Part shown: positions 1-6,029 of the stretch, piece by piece
Layout of the letters: every line of letters starts with the position of its first letter
Numbering within the stretch: position 1 is the stretch's first letter
NCBI GenBank assembly: GCA_002501085.1
Contig: DLRL01000089.1
Location: 1-7,973 of the forward strand
Source of the DNA: Gemmatimonadales bacterium UBA7889
GTDB taxonomy: Bacteria > Gemmatimonadota > Gemmatimonadetes > Longimicrobiales > Gaopeijiaceae
DNA: 7,973 bases
Reading direction: 5' to 3'
Notes under the pieces: generated by a model
Told to the model about the DNA's origin: nothing
The model's input: only the letters and a program-made list of their open reading frames with translations
Databases searched by the model: none
Translations under genes and position numbers: made by a program

Positions 1-378
1 CTGACCCTTAACCACGCCTCGGGAGCGGGGTACTACGCCATGGGAGGGCAGGGATTCGATCCAGATTTTATTTTGTCACTACCCACCGGCCGCATGGGAG
101 TTATGGAACCCGAAAGTGCGGTGACAGCGATCTTTAGTGCCCAACTTCAAGAAATCAGAGAGAAGGGATTGGATCCCGGACCTGAATTGACAACTGAAAT
201 GGACCGGATTCGCGCTGAATATGAAGAGGAACTTGACGCGCGTTTTGCGGCGGCCCGAGGGTTCGTCGACGGTATCCTCTTACCCGAAGAACTACGTGAA
301 GGCTTGGGTTTACTTCTCCGAGCTTCAATGAATAATCCTGGTCCTCATGTAGGGCCATTCCAACTCCAGGATGAGTAG
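1..378 (+). CDS. Acyl-CoA carboxylase, carboxyltransferase (beta) subunit, C-terminal fragment
   Basis: The 5' end lies outside the window; frame 1 is open from base 1 and ends with TAG. The visible 125 residues match the C-terminal part of the biotin-dependent carboxyltransferase family (propionyl-, methylcrotonyl- or acetyl-CoA carboxylase beta subunits). The glycine-rich acyl-CoA-binding stretch SGAGYYAMGG is followed by LPTGRMGVMEPESAV, a charged helical segment, and the family-typical ARGFVDGILLPEELREGL. These enzymes move CO2 from carboxybiotin to an acyl-CoA in the cytosol, working with a biotin carboxylase/carrier subunit that is not visible here. The tail NNPGPHVGPFQL resembles the ends of acyl-CoA rather than classic AccD proteins. 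The fragment cannot show which acyl-CoA is used. Its stop codon overlaps an ATG that opens the following small ORF, so the downstream gene may be translationally coupled. Confidence 0.85.
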   Translation: MTLNHASGAGYYAMGGQGFDPDFILSLPTGRMGVMEPESAVTAIFSAQLQEIREKGLDPGPELTTEMDRIRAEYEEELDARFAAARGFVDGILLPEELREGLGLLLRASMNNPGPHVGPFQLQDE

Positions 379-439
379 CAGTGATCCAGAGTTCGACCAT
401 GACGAAGAGCTATTTGTCACACGAGTTCATAACGACTAG
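371..439 (+). CDS. Possible 22-residue acidic ORF, or N-terminal part of an amber-interrupted gene
   Basis: ATG at 371 overlaps the carboxyltransferase stop by 8 nt. It opens a 22-codon frame, MSSSDPEFDHDEELFVTRVHND, that ends with TAG at 437-439. The peptide is strongly acidic and has no recognisable family. It is in exactly the same frame as the membrane-protein ORF starting at 449, with only the TAG and three codons (GAG ACG CAC) between them. It could be a coupling mini-ORF, the true N-terminus of a 107-residue protein broken by a nonsense codon, or chance. No well-placed Shine-Dalgarno precedes it: AGG directly abuts the ATG and AGGG lies 16 nt away. Any translation would therefore depend on ribosomes finishing the upstream gene. 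Confidence 0.25.
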   Translation: MSSSDPEFDHDEELFVTRVHND

Positions 440-442
440 GAG
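438..442 (+). promoter_or_regulatory. Ribosome binding site AGGAG that points to a CTG start
   Basis: AGGAG overlaps the TAG at 437-439 and lies 6 nt before CTG at 449. No ATG, GTG or TTG is available at a suitable distance, so this site is the main reason for choosing CTG as the start of the downstream membrane protein. Confidence 0.5.
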
Positions 443-448
443 ACGCAC

Positions 449-694
449 CTGTACCTATTTCTAGACCGATCTGGAAGATCTCGTCAATTCTTAGAGTGGA
501 GAATCCGAATCTTCATTGCGGGTACCTTCATTGCATTGGCAGGGATCTACTTTGATGAGCAGTGGATGACGGGATTAGCGATTATAGTCCTGATGGCAGG
601 GTTTCTTATGCGGTTTCTGCCCTCAATTTACTCAAGAAAACCAGATCCGGATTCTTCCGAGGACAACGCTACTGGTTCTGAAAGGATCATCTAA
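449..694 (+). CDS. Small two-helix membrane protein, probable CTG start
   Basis: The frame gives 81 residues beginning (L/M)YLFLDRSGRSRQFLEW. Two hydrophobic helices follow, at about residues 20-35 (IFIAGTFIALAGIYF) and 40-57 (MTGLAIIVLMAGFLMRFL), separated by the short turn DEQW. The tail is polar and acidic-serine rich (KPDPDSSEDNATGSE). The positive residues before helix 1 (R-R-R around 7-20) and after helix 2 (R-K) suggest both ends are cytoplasmic, as a helical hairpin. I do not recognise a named family. It is immediately downstream of the carboxyltransferase gene on the same strand and so probably co-transcribed with it. The start is inferred from the AGGAG site. In frame upstream there is a TAG and then an ATG-initiated 22-codon stretch, so a nonsense mutation or readthrough is the alternative reading. 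The protein-like composition and clear helices argue that the body of the ORF is real. Confidence 0.6.
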   Translation: MYLFLDRSGRSRQFLEWRIRIFIAGTFIALAGIYFDEQWMTGLAIIVLMAGFLMRFLPSIYSRKPDPDSSEDNATGSERII

Positions 695-764
695 CCGGAG
701 GGGATCTAAGATACCGTATTTAAGGATGCCGTGGCTGGTGAAATAACCCTGGAGTGATTTTCCA

Positions 765-869
765 ATGCGGAATCTGATCGATTCTGCGTTAGTTTCTATG
801 AAGAGAATGTTTAGTATCGTGGGAAGTCTGATTATTGGGCTTTTCGCCAATTTTATTAAAAGTTGCTGA
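765..869 (+). CDS. Candidate 34-residue hydrophobic peptide
   Basis: The ATG frame encodes 34 residues: a mixed N-terminal part with two Lys/Arg-containing turns (SMKRM), a hydrophobic run FSIVGSLIIGLFANF at about residues 16-30, and the end IKSC. GGAG at 751-754 lies 10 nt before the ATG, a slightly long but usable spacing. Composition suits a single membrane-spanning or amphipathic peptide. I recognise no family, and a frame this short can easily occur by chance. It stands alone between the carboxyltransferase operon and the RNase gene. Confidence 0.3.
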   Translation: MRNLIDSALVSMKRMFSIVGSLIIGLFANFIKSC

Positions 870-1048
870 TAATTGCTTCACCTCATGTAGTTGATGGAGA
901 GGACGAGGCAAGAGAAACAAAATTTGAAGTAAAAACTTGGAGTCGACCTGCTGCGGTATAGTGCCGGTATCCGATAGGTGATTATGACCTTTGAATATCG
1001 ACCTAACCGCGCCCAGCGCTCTGGACACTAGCTGGTGGCCTGATTCGT

Positions 1049-1092
1049 TGCCCAGGGGCCTGGGCAGGGGGTTTGGCACGCGGACAGTGCCG
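1049..1092 (+). promoter_or_regulatory. Two consecutive stem-loops in the leader of the RNase E/G gene
   Basis: The first is a perfect 7-bp stem (TGCCCAG at 1049-1055 with CTGGGCA at 1060-1066, loop GGGC). The second has GGCAC (1075-1079) pairing GTGCC (1087-1091) with a 7-nt loop, extendable by one T-G pair. Neither is followed by a T-tract, so they are not obvious terminators. They end about 30 nt before the ribosome binding site. In E. coli the rne leader folds into hairpins used by RNase E to regulate its own mRNA. A similar role here is only an inference from position. Confidence 0.4.
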
Positions 1093-1122
1093 GTTCGGGT
1101 GAGGCAGGTGTGACTGAACAAC

Positions 1123-1128
1123 GGAGAG
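1123..1128 (+). promoter_or_regulatory. Ribosome binding site GGAGAG supporting the TTG start
   Basis: GGAG at 1123-1126 lies 6 nt before TTG at 1133. A competing AGGAGA (1136-1141) lies 9 nt before an in-frame GTG at 1151. The TTG start is preferred because it yields the N-terminus MRREILVS, which matches the conserved start of RNase G-type proteins. Confidence 0.6.
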
Positions 1129-1132
1129 AATA

Positions 1133-2674
1133 TTGAGGAGAGAAATCCTCGTGAGTGCGATGCCCCAGGAGTCTTGGGTGGCACTACTGGAAGACGACAA
1201 GCTAGTCGAGGTTATGCTGGAACGCCCCGACCAAAGCCGGATCATTGGGGGCATATTCTTGGGGCGTGTGGAAGCCGTGCTTCCTGGCATTCAGGCGGCA
1301 TTTGTCGATATAGGCACTGAGAAAGCTGGTTTCTTACACGTTTCTGACCTGATACGTGATGAAGACCCTGGACAAGAGAACGGCAAGGGTGATCGCAGGA
1401 GGCATTCTCGGACTAGGAAATATCCACCGATTCAGGATCACGTCCAAAAGGGTCAAACCCTCCTGGTCCAGGTAACCAAAGAGCCTATCAGTTCAAAGGG
1501 CCCAAGGATCACAGCCCAGATTTCTCTTCCAGGGCGCTTTCTGGTTTACATGCCACATTCGGATAATGTTGGCGTGAGCCGTCGAATCGAAGACAGAGCC
1601 CAGCGAACAAAGCTGCGCCGAATGGCAAAGAAGATTCTCCCACGCGACAGCGGTGGAATCATTATTAGGACTGTCAGTGAAGAGGTGACCGAAAAAAAGA
1701 TTGAACATGAATTCAAACATCTCCGAGAGAGCTGGAACAAGGTTCTAGCGGGTTCGAAGTCCCAAGAGGCACCGGCTCTGGTGCATCGTGGTGCGCAACT
1801 GATTGGTGGGGTGATCCGGGATCTATTTAGCGACAAATTTGACGCGGTGAAAATCGATTCTCAGGCTATCTATAACGAGGTTTTGGAGTATGTGAACAGT
1901 GTAGATCCAGAACTCTCTAATCGGGTGCACTTACACAAAGGACAGGAACCCCTTTTCGACAAGTATGGGGTTGGGGAAGAAATCCAAAGGGCTTTTGAGA
2001 GGAAGGTTCCCCTTAAATTGGGTGGGCACATTGTAATTGAGCCGACAGAGGCTCTTGTATCGATCGACGTCAATACGGGTCGATTCACAGGGAAGGGCAA
2101 GAAAAAAGACCCTGCGAAAACAATCTTGCAGACCAACCTTGGTGCGGCACGAGAGATAGCAAAACAGCTGCGGCTGAGAGATATCGGTGGAATTATCGTC
2201 GCGGATTTCATCGACATGGAATCACAGGCTCATCGTGATCAGGTTCTTCATGAGCTCAAGACTCACCTTGGCCGTGATCGCGCTCGGACCAAAGCGTTTG
2301 AAGTATCAAGTCTTGGACTGATTGAGATGACAAGACAGCGTGTGCGCCCATCACTTTTCAACTCGTTAACATCGGTCTGCACATCATGCAGGGGCATTGG
2401 GCGTGTTTATACGCCGGCAACGGTATTACGCCAGATTGAAAGGAGTCTCCGGAGAGCAGCATCTTCTAAAGAAGAAAAAAGAATCGTCGTGCGCCTGCAC
2501 CCAGAAGTTGCCCTCAGGGTCATTGAGGAGGAACCTGGGCTACTGAAGAGACTTCGTAGCCATACTCGTATGGACCTATATCTCCGTGATGACCCACTTA
2601 TCGGGTTGGATGAATTCAGGCTTCTGTCAGGGCCCTCTGAGACTGATGTCACTGGCAAGTACGCAGTAGCCTAA
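1133..2674 (+). CDS. rng: Ribonuclease E/G family endoribonuclease
   Basis: A 513-residue single-strand-specific, 5'-end-sensing endoribonuclease of the RNase E/G family, acting in the cytosol in rRNA maturation and mRNA decay. The N-terminal strand MRREILVSAMPQESWVALLED leads into an S1 RNA-binding domain (about 36-130, GGIFLGRVEAVLPGIQAAFVDIG). That domain carries a basic/charged insert (about 75-100, DRRRHSRTRK). The catalytic DNase I-like region has the magnesium ligands D312 and N314 in SIDVNTGRFTG and D358 in GGIIVADFIDM, corresponding to E. coli RNase E D303, N305 and D346. The Zn-link CTSC is at 416-419. There is no long C-terminal scaffold, so it is RNase G-like in size (E. coli RNase G is 489 aa). 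All key residues are present. It precedes rplU-rpmA, a linkage also seen in other bacteria. Annotation pipelines would probably call it Rne/Rng family. Confidence 0.95.
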   Translation: MRREILVSAMPQESWVALLEDDKLVEVMLERPDQSRIIGGIFLGRVEAVLPGIQAAFVDIGTEKAGFLHVSDLIRDEDPGQENGKGDRRRHSRTRKYPPIQDHVQKGQTLLVQVTKEPISSKGPRITAQISLPGRFLVYMPHSDNVGVSRRIEDRAQRTKLRRMAKKILPRDSGGIIIRTVSEEVTEKKIEHEFKHLRESWNKVLAGSKSQEAPALVHRGAQLIGGVIRDLFSDKFDAVKIDSQAIYNEVLEYVNSVDPELSNRVHLHKGQEPLFDKYGVGEEIQRAFERKVPLKLGGHIVIEPTEALVSIDVNTGRFTGKGKKKDPAKTILQTNLGAAREIAKQLRLRDIGGIIVADFIDMESQAHRDQVLHELKTHLGRDRARTKAFEVSSLGLIEMTRQRVRPSLFNSLTSVCTSCRGIGRVYTPATVLRQIERSLRRAASSKEEKRIVVRLHPEVALRVIEEEPGLLKRLRSHTRMDLYLRDDPLIGLDEFRLLSGPSETDVTGKYAVA

Positions 2675-2691
2675 CTCTTTACCGTTGTACC

Positions 2692-2720
2692 TTGACCAAT
2701 ATTCAGGACCTGTCGATAGT
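2692..2720 (+). promoter_or_regulatory. Candidate sigma70 promoter for rplU-rpmA
   Basis: TTGACC (2692-2697, 5 of 6 to the -35 consensus), a 17-nt spacer, then GATAGT (2715-2720, 4 of 6 to the -10 consensus). Predicted initiation near 2727 would give a leader of about 40 nt before the rplU ATG. It would let the ribosomal genes be made independently of the upstream RNase gene. Confidence 0.4.
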
Positions 2721-2768
2721 TACGGGCTCTATATTGAAGGCCATTTAGTAAGACTTCAGGAAGCCTAT

Positions 2769-3083
2769 ATGTACGCGGTGTTCCAGACTGGTGGAAAACA
2801 CTTTCGAGCTGAGCCCGGTGCTCGGCTTCGTATCCCTTCGCTTGACGTCGAGCCTGGGGACTCGGTGACATTTGATCATGTGCTATTAGCTGCAGACGGT
2901 GCCGAAGATGTGAAAGTTGGCACCCCTATCGTTGATGGTGCCTTGGTCAAAGCTGAGGTTATTCGGCATGGCCGAACCAAGAAACTCATCGTCTTTAAGC
3001 GGAAACGGAGGAAGGGCCACCGGAAAAAGCAGGGTCATCGCCAAGACTTCACAGAGATCAGGGTCGACGAGATCGTCGCGTGA
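2769..3083 (+). CDS. rplU: 50S ribosomal protein L21
   Basis: 104 residues, close to the 103 of E. coli L21, a large-subunit protein that binds 23S rRNA. It starts MYAVFQTGGKHFRAEPG and contains the barrel core DSVTFDHVLL and VGTPIVDGALVKAEV. It then has the basic signature KRRKGHRKKQGHRQDFTEIRVDEI that contacts rRNA. The frame is open upstream to 2685, but the start at 2769 is chosen for two reasons: AGGAAG (2758-2763) lies 5 nt before it, and family members begin with M-Y-A-V. The 28-codon extension has no counterpart in the family. It is followed 38 nt later by rpmA, the standard bacterial pair. A hairpin covers its stop codon. Confidence 0.97.
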   Translation: MYAVFQTGGKHFRAEPGARLRIPSLDVEPGDSVTFDHVLLAADGAEDVKVGTPIVDGALVKAEVIRHGRTKKLIVFKRKRRKGHRKKQGHRQDFTEIRVDEIVA

Positions 3084-3100
3084 ATTGCTAGCTCAATTCA
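3081..3100 (+). repeat. Perfect 7-bp stem-loop on the rplU stop codon
   Basis: TGAATTG (3081-3087) and CAATTCA (3094-3100) are exact inverted repeats around the 6-nt loop CTAGCT; the TGA is the rplU stop. No T-tract follows, so it is not a typical terminator. It could be an mRNA processing or stability element in the 38-nt rplU-rpmA gap, or it could pair only when ribosomes are absent. Confidence 0.5.
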
Positions 3101-3121
3101 GTTTGACAGACGGATAATCAT

Positions 3122-3376
3122 ATGGCACACAAGAAAGCTGGGGGATCTAGCAGAAACGGTCGGGACAGCAACCCGAGTCACCTAGGCATAAAAAGATTTG
3201 GGGGGCAGCCGGTCCGTGCTGGAGGAATCCTAGTGCGCCAACGTGGAACCCGCTTCCATCCGGGCCGTAACGTCGGTCGTGGCAAAGATGATACGCTCTT
3301 CTCGCAAGTTGACGGCGTTGTGACATTTGAGCGTATTCGCGCCCGCAGCGTCATTTCCGTGTACCCGTTCGAGTAA
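3122..3376 (+). CDS. rpmA: 50S ribosomal protein L27
   Basis: 84 residues (E. coli L27 has 85). The N-terminus MAHKKAGGSSRNGRDS is the arm that reaches the peptidyl-transferase centre. It is followed by KRFGGQPVRAGGILVRQRGTRFHPG and the glycine-rich VGRGKDDTLFSQVDGVVTFE, all L27 signatures. The N-terminus lacks the cleavable extension found in Firmicutes. The upstream Shine-Dalgarno is weak: only GGA (3112-3114), 7 nt before the ATG. Translation may therefore rely partly on coupling with rplU. The gene often found after rpmA, obgE, is not here; a lytic transglycosylase follows instead. Confidence 0.97.
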   Translation: MAHKKAGGSSRNGRDSNPSHLGIKRFGGQPVRAGGILVRQRGTRFHPGRNVGRGKDDTLFSQVDGVVTFERIRARSVISVYPFE

Positions 3377-3385
3377 TTTTCCAAT

Positions 3386-3441
3386 AGGTCTTCTTGGGCC
3401 CGGGCAGATTATTGCTCTGGCTAGACCTCTTTCTTCTTTCC
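3386..3441 (+). terminator. Weak terminator-like structure after rpmA
   Basis: AGGTCT (3386-3391) pairs exactly with AGACCT (3423-3428). An inner stem GGGCA/TGCTC (one G-T wobble) lies between them. The sequence then runs into a pyrimidine tract CTCTTTCTTCTTTCC. The T-tract is interrupted and the outer stem has a large interior, so this is a poor or factor-assisted terminator at best. Position right after the last ribosomal gene and before a functionally different gene supports some termination role. Confidence 0.35.
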
Positions 3442-3539
3442 GCTTTCAGGTGCCTTGAATCCTGCTCTGCTCAGAATGAACTCTGCCTGTGAGACCCGCG
3501 ATTTACCCTAGTTGGTCTAAAACGTGCAGTTAGTTAGCT

Positions 3540-3544
3540 GGAGG
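3540..3544 (+). promoter_or_regulatory. Strong ribosome binding site GGAGG fixing the transglycosylase start
   Basis: GGAGG lies 6 nt before the ATG at 3551 and inside the 9-codon extension that would result from the in-frame ATG at 3524. The later ATG is therefore the likely start. Confidence 0.75.
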
Positions 3545-3550
3545 TTGAGT

Positions 3551-4504
3551 ATGTCCCGAAAGACAAACACTGCGCAGCATCGTCTAATTCGCTGGTGGTA
3601 TCTCATGCCCTTAGTGGTTATTCCGCTCATTTGCTTAGCGGGGATTAGGCCTGTTCAGGAAGCCACTGAGACTCGTCCAGCTGTGGTTGAGGTCGTACAG
3701 GCTGAACTGCCACTACACATTAATGAGGATGTCGAGCGGTGGCTTGAGCTATTCCAGACAGTACTCAAGTCAGACTTCGAGATATTCTTGAGTCGACGCG
3801 GTGCTTATGGTGATCTGGTGCGTGATGCACTGCGGGCTAAGGGCATGCCAGAGGATCTCTTATATCTGGCTATGATGGAATCTGGACTCAAGCCACGCGC
3901 GGTATCTAACGTTTCTGCAGTTGGCCTCTGGCAGTTCATGAGTCCGACCGCACTCCAGTATGGGCTGCGCATGGATAGTTACGTGGATGAACGGCGTGAC
4001 CCTATCGGTGCAACTGAAGCTGCACTGGATTATTTAAACTGGCTAAACGAGCGCTTCGGCTCCTGGTATCTCGCAGCTGCAGCTTACAACGCTGGCCCAG
4101 GAAGGGTCGAACGAGTCTTGAGGAGATATGCCGCCGGGAGAATAGGAGATGAGAATCTATACTGGGAAATCATTGACCACTTGCCGAAGGAGACGAGGGA
4201 GTATGTTCCTCGACTGATTGCGGCAACGATATTGGGCAACGATGCATCTGCTTATGGTTTTGTGGTCACTTCAACCGAGAGGTATGATTTTGAACTGGTT
4301 TTCGTACCGGGTGGAACGTCTCTCCTACGTGTAGCATCGGCATTAGAAATCGATGTAGGGATTCTCAGAAATCTAAACCCACACTTAGTGCGAGGTGTTA
4401 CTCCTCCATCAGAAGTTTATGGAGTTCGAGTGCCAGTTGGTGGCTCACAGAGAGTTGTTGCCTCACTCGCGAAAGGTCCTGATACCCGGCGGGCTGACGA
4501 CTGA
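3551..4504 (+). CDS. Membrane-anchored lytic transglycosylase with LysM-like tail (MltD-type)
   Basis: 317 residues from the ATG behind GGAGG. A basic N-terminus (MSRKTNTAQHRLIR) precedes one hydrophobic segment at about 15-32 (WWYLMPLVVIPLICLAGI), an uncleaved anchor or signal peptide; no lipobox is clear. A family 1 SLT (GH23) domain spans about 97-235. Its catalytic glutamate is E110 in AMMESGLKPRAVS, followed by SAVGLWQFMSPTALQYGL, the YVDERRDP motif and AAAAYNAGPGRV. These enzymes cleave the MurNAc-GlcNAc bond of peptidoglycan in the periplasm, forming 1,6-anhydro ends. Residues about 249-298 (VPGGTSLLRVASALEIDVGILRNLNP) look like a degenerate LysM module, as in MltD relatives. The protein is shorter than E. 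coli MltD (about 450 aa). It is convergent with the symporter operon, with only 67 nt between the stop codons. Confidence 0.92.
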   Translation: MSRKTNTAQHRLIRWWYLMPLVVIPLICLAGIRPVQEATETRPAVVEVVQAELPLHINEDVERWLELFQTVLKSDFEIFLSRRGAYGDLVRDALRAKGMPEDLLYLAMMESGLKPRAVSNVSAVGLWQFMSPTALQYGLRMDSYVDERRDPIGATEAALDYLNWLNERFGSWYLAAAAYNAGPGRVERVLRRYAAGRIGDENLYWEIIDHLPKETREYVPRLIAATILGNDASAYGFVVTSTERYDFELVFVPGGTSLLRVASALEIDVGILRNLNPHLVRGVTPPSEVYGVRVPVGGSQRVVASLAKGPDTRRADD

Positions 4505-4546
4505 CCTCTCAGTTTGTGGCTGCGATCAGCCTAACTATTCGTCTAG

Positions 4547-4575
4547 AAAAAAGTTGGAGACCGAGTTTCTCTCAA
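4547..4575 (-). terminator. Rho-independent terminator of the crotonase-symporter operon
   Basis: Read on the minus strand, TTG-A-GAGA pairs with TCTC-CAA (7 bp with one bulged A) around a 7-nt loop. This is followed by C and six T (complement of the A-run 4547-4552). The structure covers the TGA stop of the symporter gene (4574-4572). No T-tract exists on the plus-strand side, so it would not serve the convergent transglycosylase gene. Confidence 0.55.
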
Positions 4576-6029
4576 GAGAAGAATCCAGCGAGATGTTTCT
4601 CATTCTGGATTGGAGTCATGAGGCTTACAGAGATCAAGACGGGTACGTGCACAATCAAGCCTAGGACACCTTCGTGCATGTCGAACGGCCTAAGATCCGG
4701 GTTGAAATAAAAGAAGACTGACGTGGCAGTACCTGCCAACAGGCCAGCTAGAACACCGCTGGTGGTAGCGCGTTTCCAGTACATCGCAGATACAACTGGT
4801 GGCGCGAGCTGGGAGATGACTCCGTAAGCGGTTGCGAGCAGCAGGACAAGTGAGCTGTCGGCATCTTGGGCAAAGTAATAGGCCGTCGCACCTGTCAGGA
4901 GGACCAATATGCGCATTAGCAGCCGCCGTTGACGGTCATCTAGTTTCACGAACTGGGTTATGCCGTCTTCGACAACGACCGAGGCCGAGGCGTGAAGAAG
5001 AGCATCTCCCGTCGACATAGACGCCGATAAAGCACCTGCACAGAATAGACCTACGACCACAGCAGGCAGACCTGTCTCCAGTATCATGTAGGGCAATATG
5101 AAGTCAGCGGATGAGGGCCCACCGGTGAAGAGTATGCCGGAGAAGCCAATCAAAAAGACGGGGATAAGAAAAAGTTGAAACGTTGGGAAGAGAATTACGG
5201 TACGCCTCATCGTATCATCATCTTTAGCGGTGAATGCCTTCATGAAGAGATGGGGCCACATCATTAGCCCCACTGCACTCACAATGATGAAGGTCGAGTA
5301 GGCCCCCCAACTCCAGGGTTCTCCTGTCGCAGTGAGGCCAGGCGGGACGAGCATCTCCGGTCGAACATCCATGATCTGCTCAAACATCGGTGTAACACCA
5401 CCGTAGAGTCGATATGGAAGGTATAAACCGAGTGACCACGCAATGATCACCATGAACACGCCCTGGAACGTATTGGTCCAGCCTACCGCCATTGCTCCTG
5501 ATGCCAATACGTAGAAGATCACGATCCCGTATGCGACTAGAGAACCAAGCCAGATGGGAATGTTCCCATCTGTCACTGCTTCGATCACGATCCCGGCTCC
5601 CCGCATCTGGAGGGTGATGTATGGAACAAACGCGATCAGACTTAAGCCAGCGATAAGTGCAGAAAGGGTCCGTGAGGGAAACCTTCCCACTACGAGTTGA
5701 GCCTGTGTCACATACCCGAACTTACGCCCCAGCGCTGCTGCCCTCGGGCCGACCCAATAGAATGGGGCCATCCCGAGCGCACCGTACGCGAGGATATAGA
5801 ATGCGGCTGCTCCTCGAGAGTACGCCCAGCCAGGTCCGCCCAGGAAGGCGAACGCACTGAAGACTGAGGCACCGGTGACGAAGTACATCACGAGTAGGCC
5901 AAAGCTCCGGTCCGCAGCCACATAGCCCGTAACACTGTCTGATGATTTTCGTCCAGCTAGGAGGCCGATGGTGAGGGTCAGTGCGAGATACGCTCCTATA
6001 ATGATTGAAACGACCACCCATTGCTGCAT
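4572..6029 (-). CDS. Sodium:solute symporter family (SSS) transporter
   Basis: A 485-residue, very hydrophobic inner-membrane protein of about 13 helices, the size usual for SSS/SLC5 transporters (PutP, PanF, ActP). These import an organic solute together with Na+. Family marks include the N-terminal GYVAADRSFGLLVMYFVTGASVFSAF and FLGGPGWAYSRGAAAF. The segment ALSASMSTGDALLHASASVV has S339 and T340 matching the Na+-site S340/T341 of PutP. The start ATG overlaps the DUF3311 stop by one base (TGATG), so the two are translationally coupled. That pairing resembles YhdT-PanF and YjcH-ActP in E. coli, where a small membrane protein precedes the symporter. The upstream crotonases suggest a carboxylate substrate, but specificity cannot be read from the sequence. 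A terminator covers the stop codon. Confidence 0.93.
   Translation of the reverse strand: MQQWVVVSIIIGAYLALTLTIGLLAGRKSSDSVTGYVAADRSFGLLVMYFVTGASVFSAFAFLGGPGWAYSRGAAAFYILAYGALGMAPFYWVGPRAAALGRKFGYVTQAQLVVGRFPSRTLSALIAGLSLIAFVPYITLQMRGAGIVIEAVTDGNIPIWLGSLVAYGIVIFYVLASGAMAVGWTNTFQGVFMVIIAWSLGLYLPYRLYGGVTPMFEQIMDVRPEMLVPPGLTATGEPWSWGAYSTFIIVSAVGLMMWPHLFMKAFTAKDDDTMRRTVILFPTFQLFLIPVFLIGFSGILFTGGPSSADFILPYMILETGLPAVVVGLFCAGALSASMSTGDALLHASASVVVEDGITQFVKLDDRQRRLLMRILVLLTGATAYYFAQDADSSLVLLLATAYGVISQLAPPVVSAMYWKRATTSGVLAGLLAGTATSVFFYFNPDLRPFDMHEGVLGLIVHVPVLISVSLMTPIQNEKHLAGFFS

Larger units (their letters stand above)
695..1132 (+). other. 438-base stretch without a recognised gene
   Basis: This separates the small membrane protein from the RNase E/G gene. 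It contains a candidate 34-codon ORF (765-869), a -10-like TATAGT at 957-962 without a convincing -35, and two GC-rich hairpins near its 3' end (1049-1092). The first half is AT-richer than the last 130 bases. A weak TTGG/CCAA hairpin at 835-850 followed by TTTTATT lies inside the small ORF and could be a poor terminator. I see no tRNA (no proper T-arm), SRP RNA or other named RNA here. The last part is most likely the 5' untranslated leader of the RNase gene. Confidence 0.5.

Noticed and set aside
984..1031. 15-codon Arg-rich ORF in the RNase leader
   Set aside because: Very short, with a poor ribosome binding site and no sign of conservation visible from one sequence.
1085..1110. GGTTCGGGT resembling a tRNA T-loop
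   Set aside because: The flanking bases do not form the 5-bp T-stem, and no acceptor or anticodon arm can be built around it.
789..1184. 131-codon minus-strand ORF spanning the gene-free stretch
   Set aside because: It runs antisense into the start of the RNase gene, has a low-complexity, non-globular composition and no recognisable motif.
2685..2768. 28-codon N-terminal extension of L21
   Set aside because: L21 proteins begin at M-Y-A-V, and AGGAAG is well placed before the ATG at 2769; the extension also covers the candidate promoter.
3103..3118. Perfect TTGACA followed by GATAAT before rpmA
   Set aside because: The two hexamers are only 4 nt apart, so they cannot form one promoter, and no second element at 16-18 nt fits either of them.
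4518..4531. GGCTG/CAGCC hairpin (loop CGAT) just after the transglycosylase stop
   Set aside because: The stem is only 5 bp with no T-tract on either strand, so it is too weak to call a terminator.
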